A DNA stretch of 64,000 bases from Salipaludibacillus sp047795645. GTDB taxonomy: Bacteria > Bacillota > Bacilli > Bacillales > Salisediminibacteriaceae. Within the stretch, counting starts at the first letter, position 1; every line of letters starts with the position of its first letter. This document shows positions 17,222 to 26,326 of this stretch, one piece after another. Position numbers and translations under genes: made by a program. Location: assembly GCF_047795645.1 (NCBI RefSeq), contig NZ_CP181045.1:3596001-3660000 (forward strand), written 5' to 3'. The notes under the pieces are model-generated. The model saw only the letters and a list, made by a program, of their open reading frames with translations, searched no databases and was not told the origin of the DNA.

Positions 17222-17578
17222 CTAGGTCGCTTTATGATTTTTTTCGACAAAAACACATATGTCTTGGATAGTCTCAAATTGGCAAAAGAGATTGTTGGTA
17301 TTATTGAAATCGATTTCCCAGTAGTCCGTAATTTTAATTAATGCTTTTTGAAAATAATCTTCGTTGTCATTAAACAAATCTATTGTCTTGGATTTTGGAG
17401 CTATCATTTCTAGGGGATCGTCATATTTTTCTTGCATGTAATCATGGGAAAATTTAATGACCGTGAGAAAAATTTCTATCCCAGTTTTGTGTTCTTTTTT
17501 AATTTTTCCGTATTTCTCATATTTTTCTTTTAACATTTTTCGGATTTTTAACTTTTCAAAATTTAGAATGTCCGTCAT
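17222..17578 (-). CDS. Phage protein of unknown function (118 aa)
   Basis: A 118-residue protein. The ATG at 17578 (MTDILNFEKLKIRKMLKEKY) is preceded by AAAGGGTGA; an upstream in-frame start at 17602 has no clear site. It has a basic helical N-terminus and a more acidic, aromatic C-terminus (DYWEIDFNNTNNLFCQFETI). No known domain is recognised. Confidence 0.6.
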   Translation of the reverse strand: MTDILNFEKLKIRKMLKEKYEKYGKIKKEHKTGIEIFLTVIKFSHDYMQEKYDDPLEMIAPKSKTIDLFNDNEDYFQKALIKITDYWEIDFNNTNNLFCQFETIQDICVFVEKNHKAT

Positions 17579-17769
17579 TTTTATCACCCTTTGGTAAGGC
17601 ATGTAAATTTTAAATGAATATATGCCTGTTTTTATCTATTATAATATATTATTTGAAAGAAAAAATAGTTTTTTATAATTATAGGATTTATGTAAAGTAA
17701 AGAAAATACGAAATAAGAAGGAGCGAGAAAATGACTGATTTGTGATAGGTAACGAAACACGTTAACTAT

Positions 17770-18771
17770 TTACCCAATATTTTTATACTCATTCCAAGTT
17801 TGATCCCAATCAGCATGGACTTTATCCTTTATGCGTTTTAATGTATTTTTTAAATTAGATTCCTTCATATTCATCCTTTTTGCCATTTCGATTTTGTTTA
17901 ATTTAGGAGTGCTGTCTGCATTCCACCAAAAAGCATTTACATTTTCATTTTCAATTTCAGTTCTTACAATTTTATGTAATTCTTTTAAAAATGTCTTTTG
18001 ATTTTTAGTTAATTCAACCTCAAACCATTCATCCTTAATAAATTTTAAGCTTTTATCCAGAATAACCATCCACGCTTGATTTTCTGAGTCCTCACTAAAC
18101 TTTGGTTTTAAATATATACTAGTATCTCCTTTGACGATCCTCTTAGTCCCATTTAGTTCCATTTGGTACTCGATGTATTTTGTTAACATTGCAATGTTTA
18201 TGTATTTCACGATTTCTTTTTTATTTCTTTCCGCATCCACTCTAACTAAAGCGTGCTCCAAACCTTTTATAAATAATGGCAATAACTCATCTCTGCTCTC
18301 TTTCAAATCTTGCTTAAATTCATCGCTGTCCTTGTTAAGTTTGGTGAACTTTTTACAGAGATGAAATAAATCATCTGCTTGTGATCCATAATACTCCCTT
18401 AATTTTTTCTCATTTTCAAAAACAGATTTAAAGTTATACGCTTTTAGTTCATCTGTATCTACTCCCAACCATAAATTATCCGACAAATCACTGACCCAAC
18501 TATCTCCTTCTTCACAAAATAATCCATTGTAATCCTCTCTATCTTTTTGACTTGCTTCATATATATTTTTTTGATTCCTTGCCTTAAAACAATGTTGCAT
18601 AATCTTCGCTCTAATGCGATAAGCAACATAAACAATCCCATTTACATCTATTGGCTCCCCACCATCATATTTAAAATGTAATAAATCCTTGTCGACTAAA
18701 TTGAGAATTTTGTCGATGATTTCTCTATCTTGATTCTCTTGATAATTTTTGATCATTTCTTTCATATTCAT
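17770..18771 (-). CDS. Large phage protein with C-terminal HTH, possible transcription regulator
   Basis: A 333-residue protein, mostly helical. The C-terminus (KIEMAKRMNMKESNLKNTLK, about residues 295-315) reads as a helix-turn-helix like sigma region 4, and the N-terminus (NYQENQDREIIDKILNLVDK) is helical. This layout suggests a divergent sigma-like or late-gene activator. It lies upstream of the late genes and just downstream of another large protein, with 18 bp between them. The idea is inference from architecture, not clear homology. Confidence 0.45.
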   Translation of the reverse strand: MNMKEMIKNYQENQDREIIDKILNLVDKDLLHFKYDGGEPIDVNGIVYVAYRIRAKIMQHCFKARNQKNIYEASQKDREDYNGLFCEEGDSWVSDLSDNLWLGVDTDELKAYNFKSVFENEKKLREYYGSQADDLFHLCKKFTKLNKDSDEFKQDLKESRDELLPLFIKGLEHALVRVDAERNKKEIVKYINIAMLTKYIEYQMELNGTKRIVKGDTSIYLKPKFSEDSENQAWMVILDKSLKFIKDEWFEVELTKNQKTFLKELHKIVRTEIENENVNAFWWNADSTPKLNKIEMAKRMNMKESNLKNTLKRIKDKVHADWDQTWNEYKNIG

Positions 18772-18789
18772 TTTAATTAATCCCTTTTT

Positions 18790-19854
18790 TTATAATTTAT
18801 AGAAATTTAATAATTTTTCCCACATTGGCGCATATTCTTCAAGCACTTTTCTTTGATTAATCCAACTATGATCACATCTATTTGCCACATTTCTTTGTCT
18901 ACTCTCTGCTCTTTTTATTGAGTTGTCGTGGTAGTAATTTTTGAAATTGCTGACCATCATTATCATATTGATTTCACTTAATCCGTAACAGAAAAACAAT
19001 TCATCTTCCACCAGATTATCTAAGTATGTTTCAATCGTTTCATCTTTTGCTTGTAGGAAGCACCCATGACTTTCATATATGTATAACAGTTCTAATTCGT
19101 TTTTTAATCTTATTTTGTAGTCAGTCCAATAATCAATAACTCTTTCATCCTTATCTTTATAAAGTTCACTTGGCTCAAGATTATGTTTTGCAAATAACTC
19201 TCTCTTGATTAAGCCAATTTGAATCATTTCTTCATCTGTTATTTTTCTATGTTCTTTTTGTGAAGTACATCCCATCATTTCAACAGTGTGCATGATGATT
19301 TTTGCTCTTTCTAATTTCTTGAATACTGATTTGATATTTCCTTTAAGTGTGTTGACTTCTGTTTTTATAAAATGCTCCAACATTACATAATCTTGATCGG
19401 TTATACTTTCATCTTTTTCTTTCAAAGATTCAAAATGATTTTTTCTTGCAAATCCATTGTGATAAGCTGTCGTAAAACTTATATCTGCTAATTCAGTTTC
19501 ATTTAACCATTTGTTCAAAGACATTGATTTTGGTTGCTTTTTTAATATGTAGTCAAGCACCAAACTGTTAATCTCATATTCATAAGGAATTACTGCCCCA
19601 TTATTTTTTCTTCCATCTTGACGTTCTTTCTCAACCTCTCTTATTCCTTCGCACAAAAAAATCCTTTCAGCACCTTTTCCTTCAACTGTTATTGAAGTCC
19701 ATTTACAATCCAGTTTTTCCATTAGCTGCTTAGTATACTTTCCATCAACACTACCTTTTTTCTTTTTAGAGGTTTCTTTTTTGGAAATAAACTGTTTAAT
19801 CATCCCCTCACTCCCAAGTTTCATTATTATTTCTTCAAGTGTAAATCTTTCCAT
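18790..19854 (-). CDS. Large phage protein, candidate replication initiator or regulator
   Basis: A 354-residue protein. The ATG at 19854 (MERFTLEEIIMKLGSEGMIK) is better placed than a GTG 21 bp upstream because GGAG lies about 10 nt before it. A Lys-rich linker (KKETSKKKKGSVDGKYTK) joins the N-terminal helix pair to a basic region and then a long helical domain. It is the first gene of the leftward operon and starts beside a structured noncoding region with inverted repeats (20049-20560), an arrangement typical of an initiator next to its origin. No recognised replication motif is visible. Confidence 0.4.
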   Translation of the reverse strand: MERFTLEEIIMKLGSEGMIKQFISKKETSKKKKGSVDGKYTKQLMEKLDCKWTSITVEGKGAERIFLCEGIREVEKERQDGRKNNGAVIPYEYEINSLVLDYILKKQPKSMSLNKWLNETELADISFTTAYHNGFARKNHFESLKEKDESITDQDYVMLEHFIKTEVNTLKGNIKSVFKKLERAKIIMHTVEMMGCTSQKEHRKITDEEMIQIGLIKRELFAKHNLEPSELYKDKDERVIDYWTDYKIRLKNELELLYIYESHGCFLQAKDETIETYLDNLVEDELFFCYGLSEINMIMMVSNFKNYYHDNSIKRAESRQRNVANRCDHSWINQRKVLEEYAPMWEKLLNFYKL

Positions 19855-20048
19855 TCTAAAACTACTCCAATTCACTTTTTATTTTTGAGGAAAAATCTAC
19901 TTTCTAATAAAGATATATTTGAAAGTTAATCTTTCCTCAATTTATATATATTCCTAACTCATTCGTAATAGAGCCAGTCGTTACATTTCGCAACAAAAAG
20001 ACCGTTGCTCGTGTGATTATGACTTATTTAATTTAACTAAGCCTTTTG

Positions 20049-20111
20049 GTACTTTGTGGCTAGGTTTTTACAAGGTGTTCCTTACTTGTAAAAAGATGGT
20101 GGACAAAGTAC
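20049..20111. other. Nested inverted repeats (two-tier hairpin)
   Basis: GTACTTTGT (20049-20057) pairs with ACAAAGTAC (20103-20111). Inside it, TTTTTACAAG (20065-20074) pairs with CTTGTAAAAA (20085-20094) over a 10-nt loop. The element lies upstream of the leftward large-protein operon in a noncoding stretch. It could be an origin, an operator cluster or a structured leader RNA. Confidence 0.6.
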
Positions 20112-20137
20112 ATAACCTACATGTAATTCGAAAAATT

Positions 20138-20281
20138 TTATCTTTTACTGTTGTCTTTTAATTCTCTATGTATAGACTGCAATTCTAATGTCTGTAATTC
20201 TTTGTGTGAATCCTCTAATTGCTTAAACATTTTCTGCTCACTGACAAATCTGTAACTAAGCCACTCAATTAACTTTTTCAT
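20138..20281 (-). CDS. Small phage protein (47 aa)
   Basis: A 47-residue frame starting MKKLIEWLSYRFVSEQKMFK with AAAGGAAG 6-8 nt before the ATG. It is helical and amphipathic with a charged C-terminus. It occupies part of the otherwise noncoding 19.86-21.02 kb region. It may be a small regulator or leader peptide; nothing more can be said. Confidence 0.5.
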   Translation of the reverse strand: MKKLIEWLSYRFVSEQKMFKQLEDSHKELQTLELQSIHRELKDNSKR

Positions 20282-20441
20282 TTTATCTTCCTTTCTCAAC
20301 AATTTAATTTGTTAGTTTTTATAAAAAAAGATATATAGAATATCTCTATCTAATTATTAGTGGCTTTCAAAGCGGTTTTGTATACGTTTTAGTGAAAACT
20401 TTTTTATTTGTTTCTAAATCTATAGAAATTCTGTCCAACAC

Positions 20442-20560
20442 AAACCTTTTAAAGTCTTATGTTTCTGACTGACGATAAAAATAAACCTTTAAAACAACTT
20501 TTAAACTCGAACCTCACCCCCTAACCATCGACAAGAAACCTTTTAAACAACTTTAAAAGG
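20442..20560. repeat. AAACCTTTTAAA repeats and a perfect palindrome
   Basis: AAACCTTT(T)AAA occurs at 20442, 20483 and 20536. The last two extend to AAACCTTT(T)AAA(A)CAACTTT(T)AAA. The last copy forms a perfect inverted repeat, CCTTTTAAA CAAC TTTAAAAGG (20539-20560). Spacing of about 41 and 53 bp suggests a multi-site operator, a centromere-like site or origin repeats. The remaining stretch to 21021 is AT-rich with no gene seen. Confidence 0.6.
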
Positions 20561-21021
20561 TAAGTAATATATAGATTAAACACAACTCTCAAAACCCCTT
20601 ATGAATCAACTCCGACAAATGGAGGATTAACCGATGGAAACTTAACAAATTGTCGATGGTTTTTTCATGCAGAAGAAGATTAAGCAAGACGAGGGAAGAT
20701 AAACAAATCCAGAAAATTAACCACTCTGTTATTTATTGCACCTGTTTAAAAGGGTGTTTATATATATCTATTTAGTACGTCCTACACCTGTTGGACAATT
20801 GATTGTAAAAGGTTTTATTAATAATCATAATTTGCAGACTTATATACTATAAGAAGTTGATTGCAATCGTGAATTGAAAAGATGAAATCCCCTACAATTA
20901 TTTAAAGTAAAATCCTCACTTTGCTTAATGTTTAAGAAAAAGGAATCAAAGGTGTCTCTTCAGAATATAAGATGTATTACATATGTATTTCAAAAAAATC
21001 TCTAAAGGGATTGATTAGGTC

Positions 21022-21309
21022 ATGAGCAAAAACGTTGATGAGACCCTTCAAAAATTGATCGCAAAAAACAAAGGAGATTACATCACTCAAGGATGTGCAT
21101 TCAATAAAAACTGTCCAAGACAAATGGAATTACTCAGATTTGCCCTTGAATCATCTGCTTCATTTTCTGGATTAGTAAAGGAGATGTTAGCCCAAAGAAT
21201 CACTCCTACAACCTCGCCAGAGAAGCCACAACAGCCACTACGAGAGATTGTAGAGAGAGTGGAACAACAACCTACAAAGCCAAAACTTGCTGTAGGTAAC
21301 TACTTATAG
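21022..21309 (+). CDS. Small prophage protein, possibly ribbon-helix-helix/ParR-like
   Basis: A 95-residue protein. The middle (NCPRQMELLRFALESSASFS followed by GLVKEMLAQR) resembles the ribbon-helix-helix end of ParR/CopG-type DNA-binding proteins, and the C-terminus is a Pro/Gln/Glu-rich flexible tail (TTSPEKPQQPLREIVERV). It lies just right of the repeats at 20442-20560, which would suit a protein binding repeated sites. No ParM-like partner is encoded nearby, so partition function is uncertain. Confidence 0.45.
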   Translation: MSKNVDETLQKLIAKNKGDYITQGCAFNKNCPRQMELLRFALESSASFSGLVKEMLAQRITPTTSPEKPQQPLREIVERVEQQPTKPKLAVGNYL

Positions 21310-21319
21310 GAGGGATTAA

Positions 21320-21481
21320 ATGGAATTTGTATTATTAACAAAAGTGGGGATGGTTGTAGGGTTGTTCATTAAACTGACTTATTGTGCAGTAGGAGGGGTG
21401 TTTGTAAAAACAGGAATAAGATATGTGAAGGATTATCGAGAGTCCGTTAAATGTGAACGAGAAAACACCACTCAAAATTGA
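21320..21481 (+). CDS. Small membrane protein (53 aa)
   Basis: A 53-residue frame with AGGAGG 6 nt before its ATG, 10 bp after the preceding gene, so the pair is an operon. Residues about 4-30 are hydrophobic (VGMVVGLFIKLTYCAVGGVF), then a basic and polar tail. One membrane helix is likely. The stop codon is inside the operon terminator. Function unknown. Confidence 0.55.
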   Translation: MEFVLLTKVGMVVGLFIKLTYCAVGGVFVKTGIRYVKDYRESVKCERENTTQN

Positions 21482-21490
21482 GTGGTGTTT
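21463..21490 (+). terminator. Intrinsic terminator of the small plus-strand operon
   Basis: AAACACCACTC (21463-21473) pairs with GAGTGGTGTTT (21480-21490), followed by CTCTTTTATTTTT. It overlaps the stop codon of the 53-residue gene. Confidence 0.85.
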
Positions 21491-21715
21491 CTCTTTTATT
21501 TTTAATCCATATTGTGTAGTGAGCGGAATACAATCTCTTTACATTCTGTACGCATATTGATAACCTATTCTAGTTACCTAAATACAAATATAAGAGGGAA
21601 ATTTACATACAAGTTCTCTGAATAAATATATTTAGTAATTTCTTTTAAAAAAGACCTGGATTTTTGGGACAACTTATTAGATAATGGTACTATCCAATAA
21701 AATGAGGTGAACATA

Positions 21716-23077
21716 ATGCCATATGCTATAGATTTATTTTGCGGAGCTGGAGGAATGAGTGAAGGTCTGTTACAAGCTGGTTTTCATATTGTTTACTCTT
21801 CAGATATAAATGTAGATGTAGAAAAAACATATGTTAATAGACATAAACAATTGGGATTAATACATGGTAAAAATACACATTTCCAAAGAACTGATATCAG
21901 AGATTTACCTTCAGAAGAAATTAGTGAAGCAATTAATAATTTAAAAATTTTTAAAGATAAGCCTAAACCTACAATAGATGCAATTTTTGGTGGACCACCG
22001 TGTCAGGGTTTTAGTCGTGCAGGTAGACGAGACAAAGACGACCCCCGAAATACACTATTTAAAGAATATTTAAGAATTATTAACGATATAAGACCAAAAT
22101 TTGTAGTTATGGAAAATGTAGAAGGATTTATGGATACTCGCTTAGATGGTTTCGTTGGTGTAACAGGTACAGAATATCCTTTTAAATCTTTAGTACCAGA
22201 TATCTTACATCAGGAATTTTTACAAATAGGATATAATACATTACAACCCCAAATCTTAGATGCATCGGACTATGGCGTTCCGCAACGAAGAAAGAGAGTT
22301 ATATTTTTAGCTTATTTAGAAGGTGAAGAACCACCTTCGTATCCAACTCCTATTACGCCAAATGAGGATAACAAAATTTGTGTACTAGATGCAATAGCTG
22401 ATTTGATTGTCGATGAAACTATAAAAAATCAATTAAACTACATAAATTCTGATTATCAAAAAAATTCGCAACATGGTCGGACAAGCCATATTTCTGGACG
22501 TTCCCTAAAGTATGATAAAAAAATTCTTAACCATGATTTATCATTGCATAGCAACTTAGTAAAAGAACGTTTTTCACTTTTTAAACAAGGTGAAAGTTCG
22601 TCCTTGGTAATGCGTAGAATTAGAGAAGATGGTATTAACATTTTGAAATACCCTCTTCTACTTGAAAATTGCATAAATAAACTAGCCGGATTGTATAATG
22701 AGGAGGAAATAATTCACAATTTTTCAGTAGGCAATATAAACGATGAAATGATGAACGCATTATTAACTAAAAAAAGTAACCGTTTCAGACTAAATGAAGA
22801 AACCACTTCTCCTACAATGGTTACATTGCCTGATGATTATTTAACTCCTTTTGAAAATAGAATACCTACGGTTAGAGAAATGGCGAGAATACAATCTTTT
22901 GATGATAGTTTTGAATTTTTGGGAAAAAGAACTACAGGTGGATCACGAAGAAAGGTAGAAGTTCCTCAGTACACTCAAGTGGGAAACGCAGTTCCCCCCT
23001 TGTTAGCTAAAGCCATTGGACTTGAAATAAAAAAAGCATTAGAGAAATCCAAAAATCGCCACTATACATTAGTATAG
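21716..23077 (+). CDS. DNA (cytosine-5) methyltransferase
   Basis: A 453-residue C5-cytosine methyltransferase. Motif I is DLFCGAGGMSEGL, motif IV is GGPPCQGFS with the catalytic Cys, motif VI is ENVEGF, motif VIII is QRRKRV, and motifs IX-X lie at the C-terminus (VREMARIQSF ... QVGNAVPPLLAKAI). The ATG at 21716 follows GAGGTG. It is convergent with a PD-(D/E)xK-like nuclease, making a type II restriction-modification pair carried by the prophage. The recognition sequence cannot be read from the protein. Confidence 0.93.
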   Translation: MPYAIDLFCGAGGMSEGLLQAGFHIVYSSDINVDVEKTYVNRHKQLGLIHGKNTHFQRTDIRDLPSEEISEAINNLKIFKDKPKPTIDAIFGGPPCQGFSRAGRRDKDDPRNTLFKEYLRIINDIRPKFVVMENVEGFMDTRLDGFVGVTGTEYPFKSLVPDILHQEFLQIGYNTLQPQILDASDYGVPQRRKRVIFLAYLEGEEPPSYPTPITPNEDNKICVLDAIADLIVDETIKNQLNYINSDYQKNSQHGRTSHISGRSLKYDKKILNHDLSLHSNLVKERFSLFKQGESSSLVMRRIREDGINILKYPLLLENCINKLAGLYNEEEIIHNFSVGNINDEMMNALLTKKSNRFRLNEETTSPTMVTLPDDYLTPFENRIPTVREMARIQSFDDSFEFLGKRTTGGSRRKVEVPQYTQVGNAVPPLLAKAIGLEIKKALEKSKNRHYTLV

Positions 23078-23086
23078 TGGCGATTT
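23053..23086. terminator. Bidirectional terminator shared by the restriction-modification genes
   Basis: AAATCGCCACTATAC (23053-23067) pairs perfectly with GTATAGTGGCGATTT (23072-23086) over ATTA. It starts inside the last methyltransferase codons and separates the two convergent genes. Confidence 0.8.
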
Positions 23087-23141
23087 AGTTTGGTAAATTA
23101 AATCAATGTCAACTAAAATTTATTTACTTAAATCTCTAATT

Positions 23142-24101
23142 TTAATTATCATTATTTAAGTTAAAATAAGAATAATCTCCACTCAATTTTTCTAGTTCTG
23201 AATTAAGCCTTCTTATCAAACTTTCAGAAGATGCTGAACTAAAATTCCTTCCAAAAATATCTTTGAGTGAGTTTGCAACAGACGGAATTGAAGCGTGCCC
23301 CCAATAATTTCCACCAGATAAATTTTGCACTCTCTTAACACAAGTGCTGTTAGAATTAATGCCACTTCTATCAACAGTTGGAACTGTTACAAAAGAATAT
23401 GTGAACTTGTCCAAGTCATCTATCGAAAATGTGGAGGTCCCGACAGAAATAGAGTGCCTTCTAAATCCTCTAGAGGCATAGATCATATCCCATAACATTG
23501 GAATTTGGGCATTGTCATTCCAGTTAGTCTTACACTGAATTACACCTATTTCACAATCACTAAAATCTCTTTCAAAGAGTGCATCCACTAATGGCTTATA
23601 ATTAAATTTCGAGTTTCTTCCTACAGATGTTGGAATTAAAGAACCTTCATTATCTCTAATCGTTATGCCATGTTTATCTTCCAAATAATCTGGCTTGTTA
23701 GGGAATGTAATAGCAATCAAGTCCGACTCCGTTCCTGATGGGAATGAACCATAACTAACCGTTAAAGACTGACGAATGGGTTCTGGAATCAAAGATTTTT
23801 TTTGCTTTACCACTACAGTTCGGCTACCTATCAAACATAAATTTAAATACCAACACACTAAAGCTTCCCAAGCATTTCCTGCACCTGATACATCCGATTG
23901 CGTTCGACCTGCAACTCCAGTAAGCTTAAAAATATCTGCTAGATTATCCCCTAAATCTACTACATTAGTAGCACTTAAATGATTTATTCGTTCGCTAATA
24001 ACAGATTCCCAACTAGGCCATGAGTTGTTGAAGCTATTCATTGCAAATAATTGATTTACCGCTTCTTTTCTTAAATATTCACAAATATTTTCAGTTGTCA
24101 T
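23142..24101 (-). CDS. Type II restriction endonuclease (predicted)
   Basis: A 319-residue protein convergent with the methyltransferase. The core SGTESDLIAITF ... EIGVIQCKTNWND has the acidic residue and Q-x-K arrangement of a PD-(D/E)xK nuclease. Flanking GNAWEALVCWYLN and IPMLWDMIY segments are typical of restriction enzymes acting with C5 methyltransferases. The ATG at 24101 follows AAAAGGAT at good spacing; an in-frame ATG at 24110 lies too close to that site. Function is inferred from motif plus partner. Convergent genes with separate promoters allow methylation to be set up first. Confidence 0.75.
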   Translation of the reverse strand: MTTENICEYLRKEAVNQLFAMNSFNNSWPSWESVISERINHLSATNVVDLGDNLADIFKLTGVAGRTQSDVSGAGNAWEALVCWYLNLCLIGSRTVVVKQKKSLIPEPIRQSLTVSYGSFPSGTESDLIAITFPNKPDYLEDKHGITIRDNEGSLIPTSVGRNSKFNYKPLVDALFERDFSDCEIGVIQCKTNWNDNAQIPMLWDMIYASRGFRRHSISVGTSTFSIDDLDKFTYSFVTVPTVDRSGINSNSTCVKRVQNLSGGNYWGHASIPSVANSLKDIFGRNFSSASSESLIRRLNSELEKLSGDYSYFNLNNDN

Positions 24102-24154
24102 ATGTATCATCCTTTTTTAAAAATAATTAATCTATTAGAACTTTTAAATCATTT

Positions 24155-24213
24155 TACTAAACTTGCTCAACGAAGACCAAAATACAATCCTTTGTTTGCA
24201 CTCCTTTCTTCAC
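24155..24213 (-). pseudogene. Remnant copy of the small gene at 24781-24963
   Basis: Minus-strand codons read VKKGVQTKDCILVFVEQV then a stop. The intact small gene reads VIKEVQTEDCILVFVEQPHK, and the DNA matches almost base for base over about 50 bp. The copy is cut off after about 18 codons, so it is a decayed duplicate of the first third. The rest of 24214-24687 has no gene supported; a short plus-strand frame near 24398 lacks a ribosome binding site. Confidence 0.7.
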
Positions 24214-24687
24214 AAGTAAATTCACTACCTTTACATTTCCGTCTTAAGTAACGTTCTTTAGTAAATATTAACAGATAACTAGAGACTGTAAAAGTCTTTT
24301 GTGATTAAATACTTATTTTTATGTTTTTTTTGTAATATATATAGACTAATAGTATTGTCACTTTAAGTTTCAATAACATTACTATTTAACTATATGATTG
24401 GATTCTTTAGAGTTAATGATTTTCATATGGGGCGATGTGATTGCGGATAGGCTTTATGTTGCGAAGAAAAATAAAATCATCGTTGTCAAAACAATTTTTA
24501 AAAAGAGGGATTCAATCGATTTCATAAAAGACTTGATATTAATGTATATTAAATTGCACTTTATTTTGTGGTGCTTTTCGCATAAAAAATAGCTCAGTTC
24601 ATAAACACTTATAAAATATAGAATAAACTGTTTAATTTTACTAGACTGTTATACTGCCTGTTCCATGCATATTAGGTGAAATTTATA

Positions 24688-24742
24688 TAACAAAAAAATG
24701 ACTACTAAATTGTATACCAATTTAGTAGTCATTTTTTTGTTA
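24688..24742. terminator. 25-bp perfect inverted repeat, bidirectional terminator
   Basis: The arms 24688-24712 and 24718-24742 are perfect inverted copies, centred on TATAC, with A7/T7 runs at the outer ends. It stops the minus-strand small-gene operon ending at 24781, and could also block rightward transcription. Confidence 0.8.
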
Positions 24743-24780
24743 CATTTTTATTGTTTGCGATAGGGAACGAACCTGTTAGC

Positions 24781-24963
24781 TCAATTAAGCAATTCTTTCT
24801 TCCTTTTTTGTCTCAAAAGTTCTTCATTGAGCAGAAGTTTAGCAAGATTATAATAAAATTTTTCTTTAAATTCTCTTGCTTCCTGTTCATCTTTCGGTTT
24901 ATGAGGTTGCTCAACAAAGACTAAAATACAATCCTCTGTTTGTACTTCTTTAATCACTTTCAT
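24781..24963 (-). CDS. Small charged prophage protein (60 aa)
   Basis: A 60-residue protein (MKVIKEVQTEDCILVFVEQP, then a Lys/Glu-rich helix ending KRKKELLN). A degraded duplicate of its beginning lies 0.7 kb away, showing that the sequence has been duplicated and selected as a coding frame. It follows a 59-residue gene with 26 bp between them. Function unknown. Confidence 0.6.
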   Translation of the reverse strand: MKVIKEVQTEDCILVFVEQPHKPKDEQEAREFKEKFYYNLAKLLLNEELLRQKRKKELLN

Positions 24964-24989
24964 TTTATCCTACCTCATTTCTCTGGATA

Positions 24990-25169
24990 TTATGAAAATA
25001 TCTCTGTAAAAAAAACTCTTAGAGCTTCTTCGGCTTTTTCATTGTCTTTTTTGTTTTTACTAAATGAAAAATTTACTTTTAATACATTATCTGAAACATC
25101 CTTAAAAATATGCTTATCTTCTGTTTCGGAAGTTTCATATGGACAGCCTTTTATATATACTTTTCCCAT
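24990..25169 (-). CDS. Small prophage protein (59 aa)
   Basis: A 59-residue frame starting MGKVYIKGCPYETSETEDKH with GAGG 7 nt before the ATG. Beta strands in the first half and a Lys/Glu-rich helix in the second half are likely. It is the first gene of a two-gene minus-strand operon downstream of the integrase. Function unknown. Confidence 0.6.
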   Translation of the reverse strand: MGKVYIKGCPYETSETEDKHIFKDVSDNVLKVNFSFSKNKKDNEKAEEALRVFFTEIFS

Positions 25170-25360
25170 GACCTCACCTCGATAATATATATTTTCTGAC
25201 TCACTTATAACACTTCTCTTTAATTATAAATATATAAATTGAGAGTGTATATGTAAAGAAGAACAATTTGGTAAATATTACTTATAAGTAATATGAATCA
25301 CTTAACTTATAACCCAAATAAGTTAAGTGATATTTGAAAAGGAGTCGCTTTTTCTTTTTT

Positions 25361-26326
25361 TCACAAATAATCCCTTAAACTTTCAGCGACCTCATTGACC
25401 TCTAAATCTAAATATTGTGTCGTGACGGATAAGTTAGCATGTCCCAATGCTTTGCTAATTAAAGCAACACTTGCTTTTTTATCATAAAGGTTTTTAGCGT
25501 AGGATCGTCTAATTGCATGAGCATTAATATTGTCTAAGTTGTATCGTTGCGAATATTTACTCAGTTGTCTAGAAATTGTATTGTTAGAGGATTTATTATT
25601 AATACGTTTTCCTCTTCTACCTATGAATAAATATTCATTATCTTGCATGTAATATGTTCTTATTTTGTGATTCAAATTTATTAATATCTGATATAAATTA
25701 ATCAGTTTATCATCTAACGGTAACTTGATATGATTATGATTTTTCATCACATCGCCACCAAGGATCAATGATTTATCTTGAAAGTCAATATGTGACTCTT
25801 TTATCTCACCAAGAGTAAAAATCCTTATACCTGTTTTTTGTAAAGTGAGGATCGCTACTGCATCTCTCAATCCAATGAAGGTTGATGTATCGAGTAGTGA
25901 GATCAACAAATTTAAGTCATTTTTATCTGCACCTTTTTTAACGTGCTTGTCCACTTTGATCTGAATATTTAACCAAAATTTTGTCTTGAACCAACCATTA
26001 TTGAAGCATTTTCCGAGAATTGCTTTAATGCATTTTAAGCGAGTTAATTTAGTTTGTGGAGAGACATTTATACTACTTAACCATAAATAGATGGTATCTG
26101 TATTAATTTCTTCTAAGTAGGTTGTCTTAGTGAGGTGGAGGAACTTATCAAAATTCATCTGATAGTCCTGTATGGTGCGTTGTCGTAAACCATTTAATTC
26201 CATTTGTCGAGCAATCGTTTTAAAGGCAAATTTAGCATCTGTCCCTTTCACAACGGTCTTTTCATCTTTTGGTTTCCCTATTTCTGTTTCTAGTGATACA
26301 TCAAATAGTCCTAATTTCTTTGTCAT
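25361..26326 (-). CDS. int: Phage integrase (tyrosine recombinase)
   Basis: A 321-residue tyrosine recombinase. The SAM-like N-terminal domain covers about residues 30-125. The catalytic domain shows the first Arg in KTGIRIFTLGEI, the HxxR box in HAIRRSYA, and LGHANLSVTTQYL with the second His and the nucleophilic Tyr. It lies 140 bp from the 3' end of tRNA-Arg, a standard attachment arrangement, with the rest of the prophage to its left. It catalyses integration and excision of this phage. Confidence 0.93.
   Translation of the reverse strand: MTKKLGLFDVSLETEIGKPKDEKTVVKGTDAKFAFKTIARQMELNGLRQRTIQDYQMNFDKFLHLTKTTYLEEINTDTIYLWLSSINVSPQTKLTRLKCIKAILGKCFNNGWFKTKFWLNIQIKVDKHVKKGADKNDLNLLISLLDTSTFIGLRDAVAILTLQKTGIRIFTLGEIKESHIDFQDKSLILGGDVMKNHNHIKLPLDDKLINLYQILINLNHKIRTYYMQDNEYLFIGRRGKRINNKSSNNTISRQLSKYSQRYNLDNINAHAIRRSYAKNLYDKKASVALISKALGHANLSVTTQYLDLEVNEVAESLRDYL

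Noticed and set aside
24398..24592. A 64-codon plus-strand frame
   Set aside because: No ATG start, no ribosome binding site and no recognisable composition.
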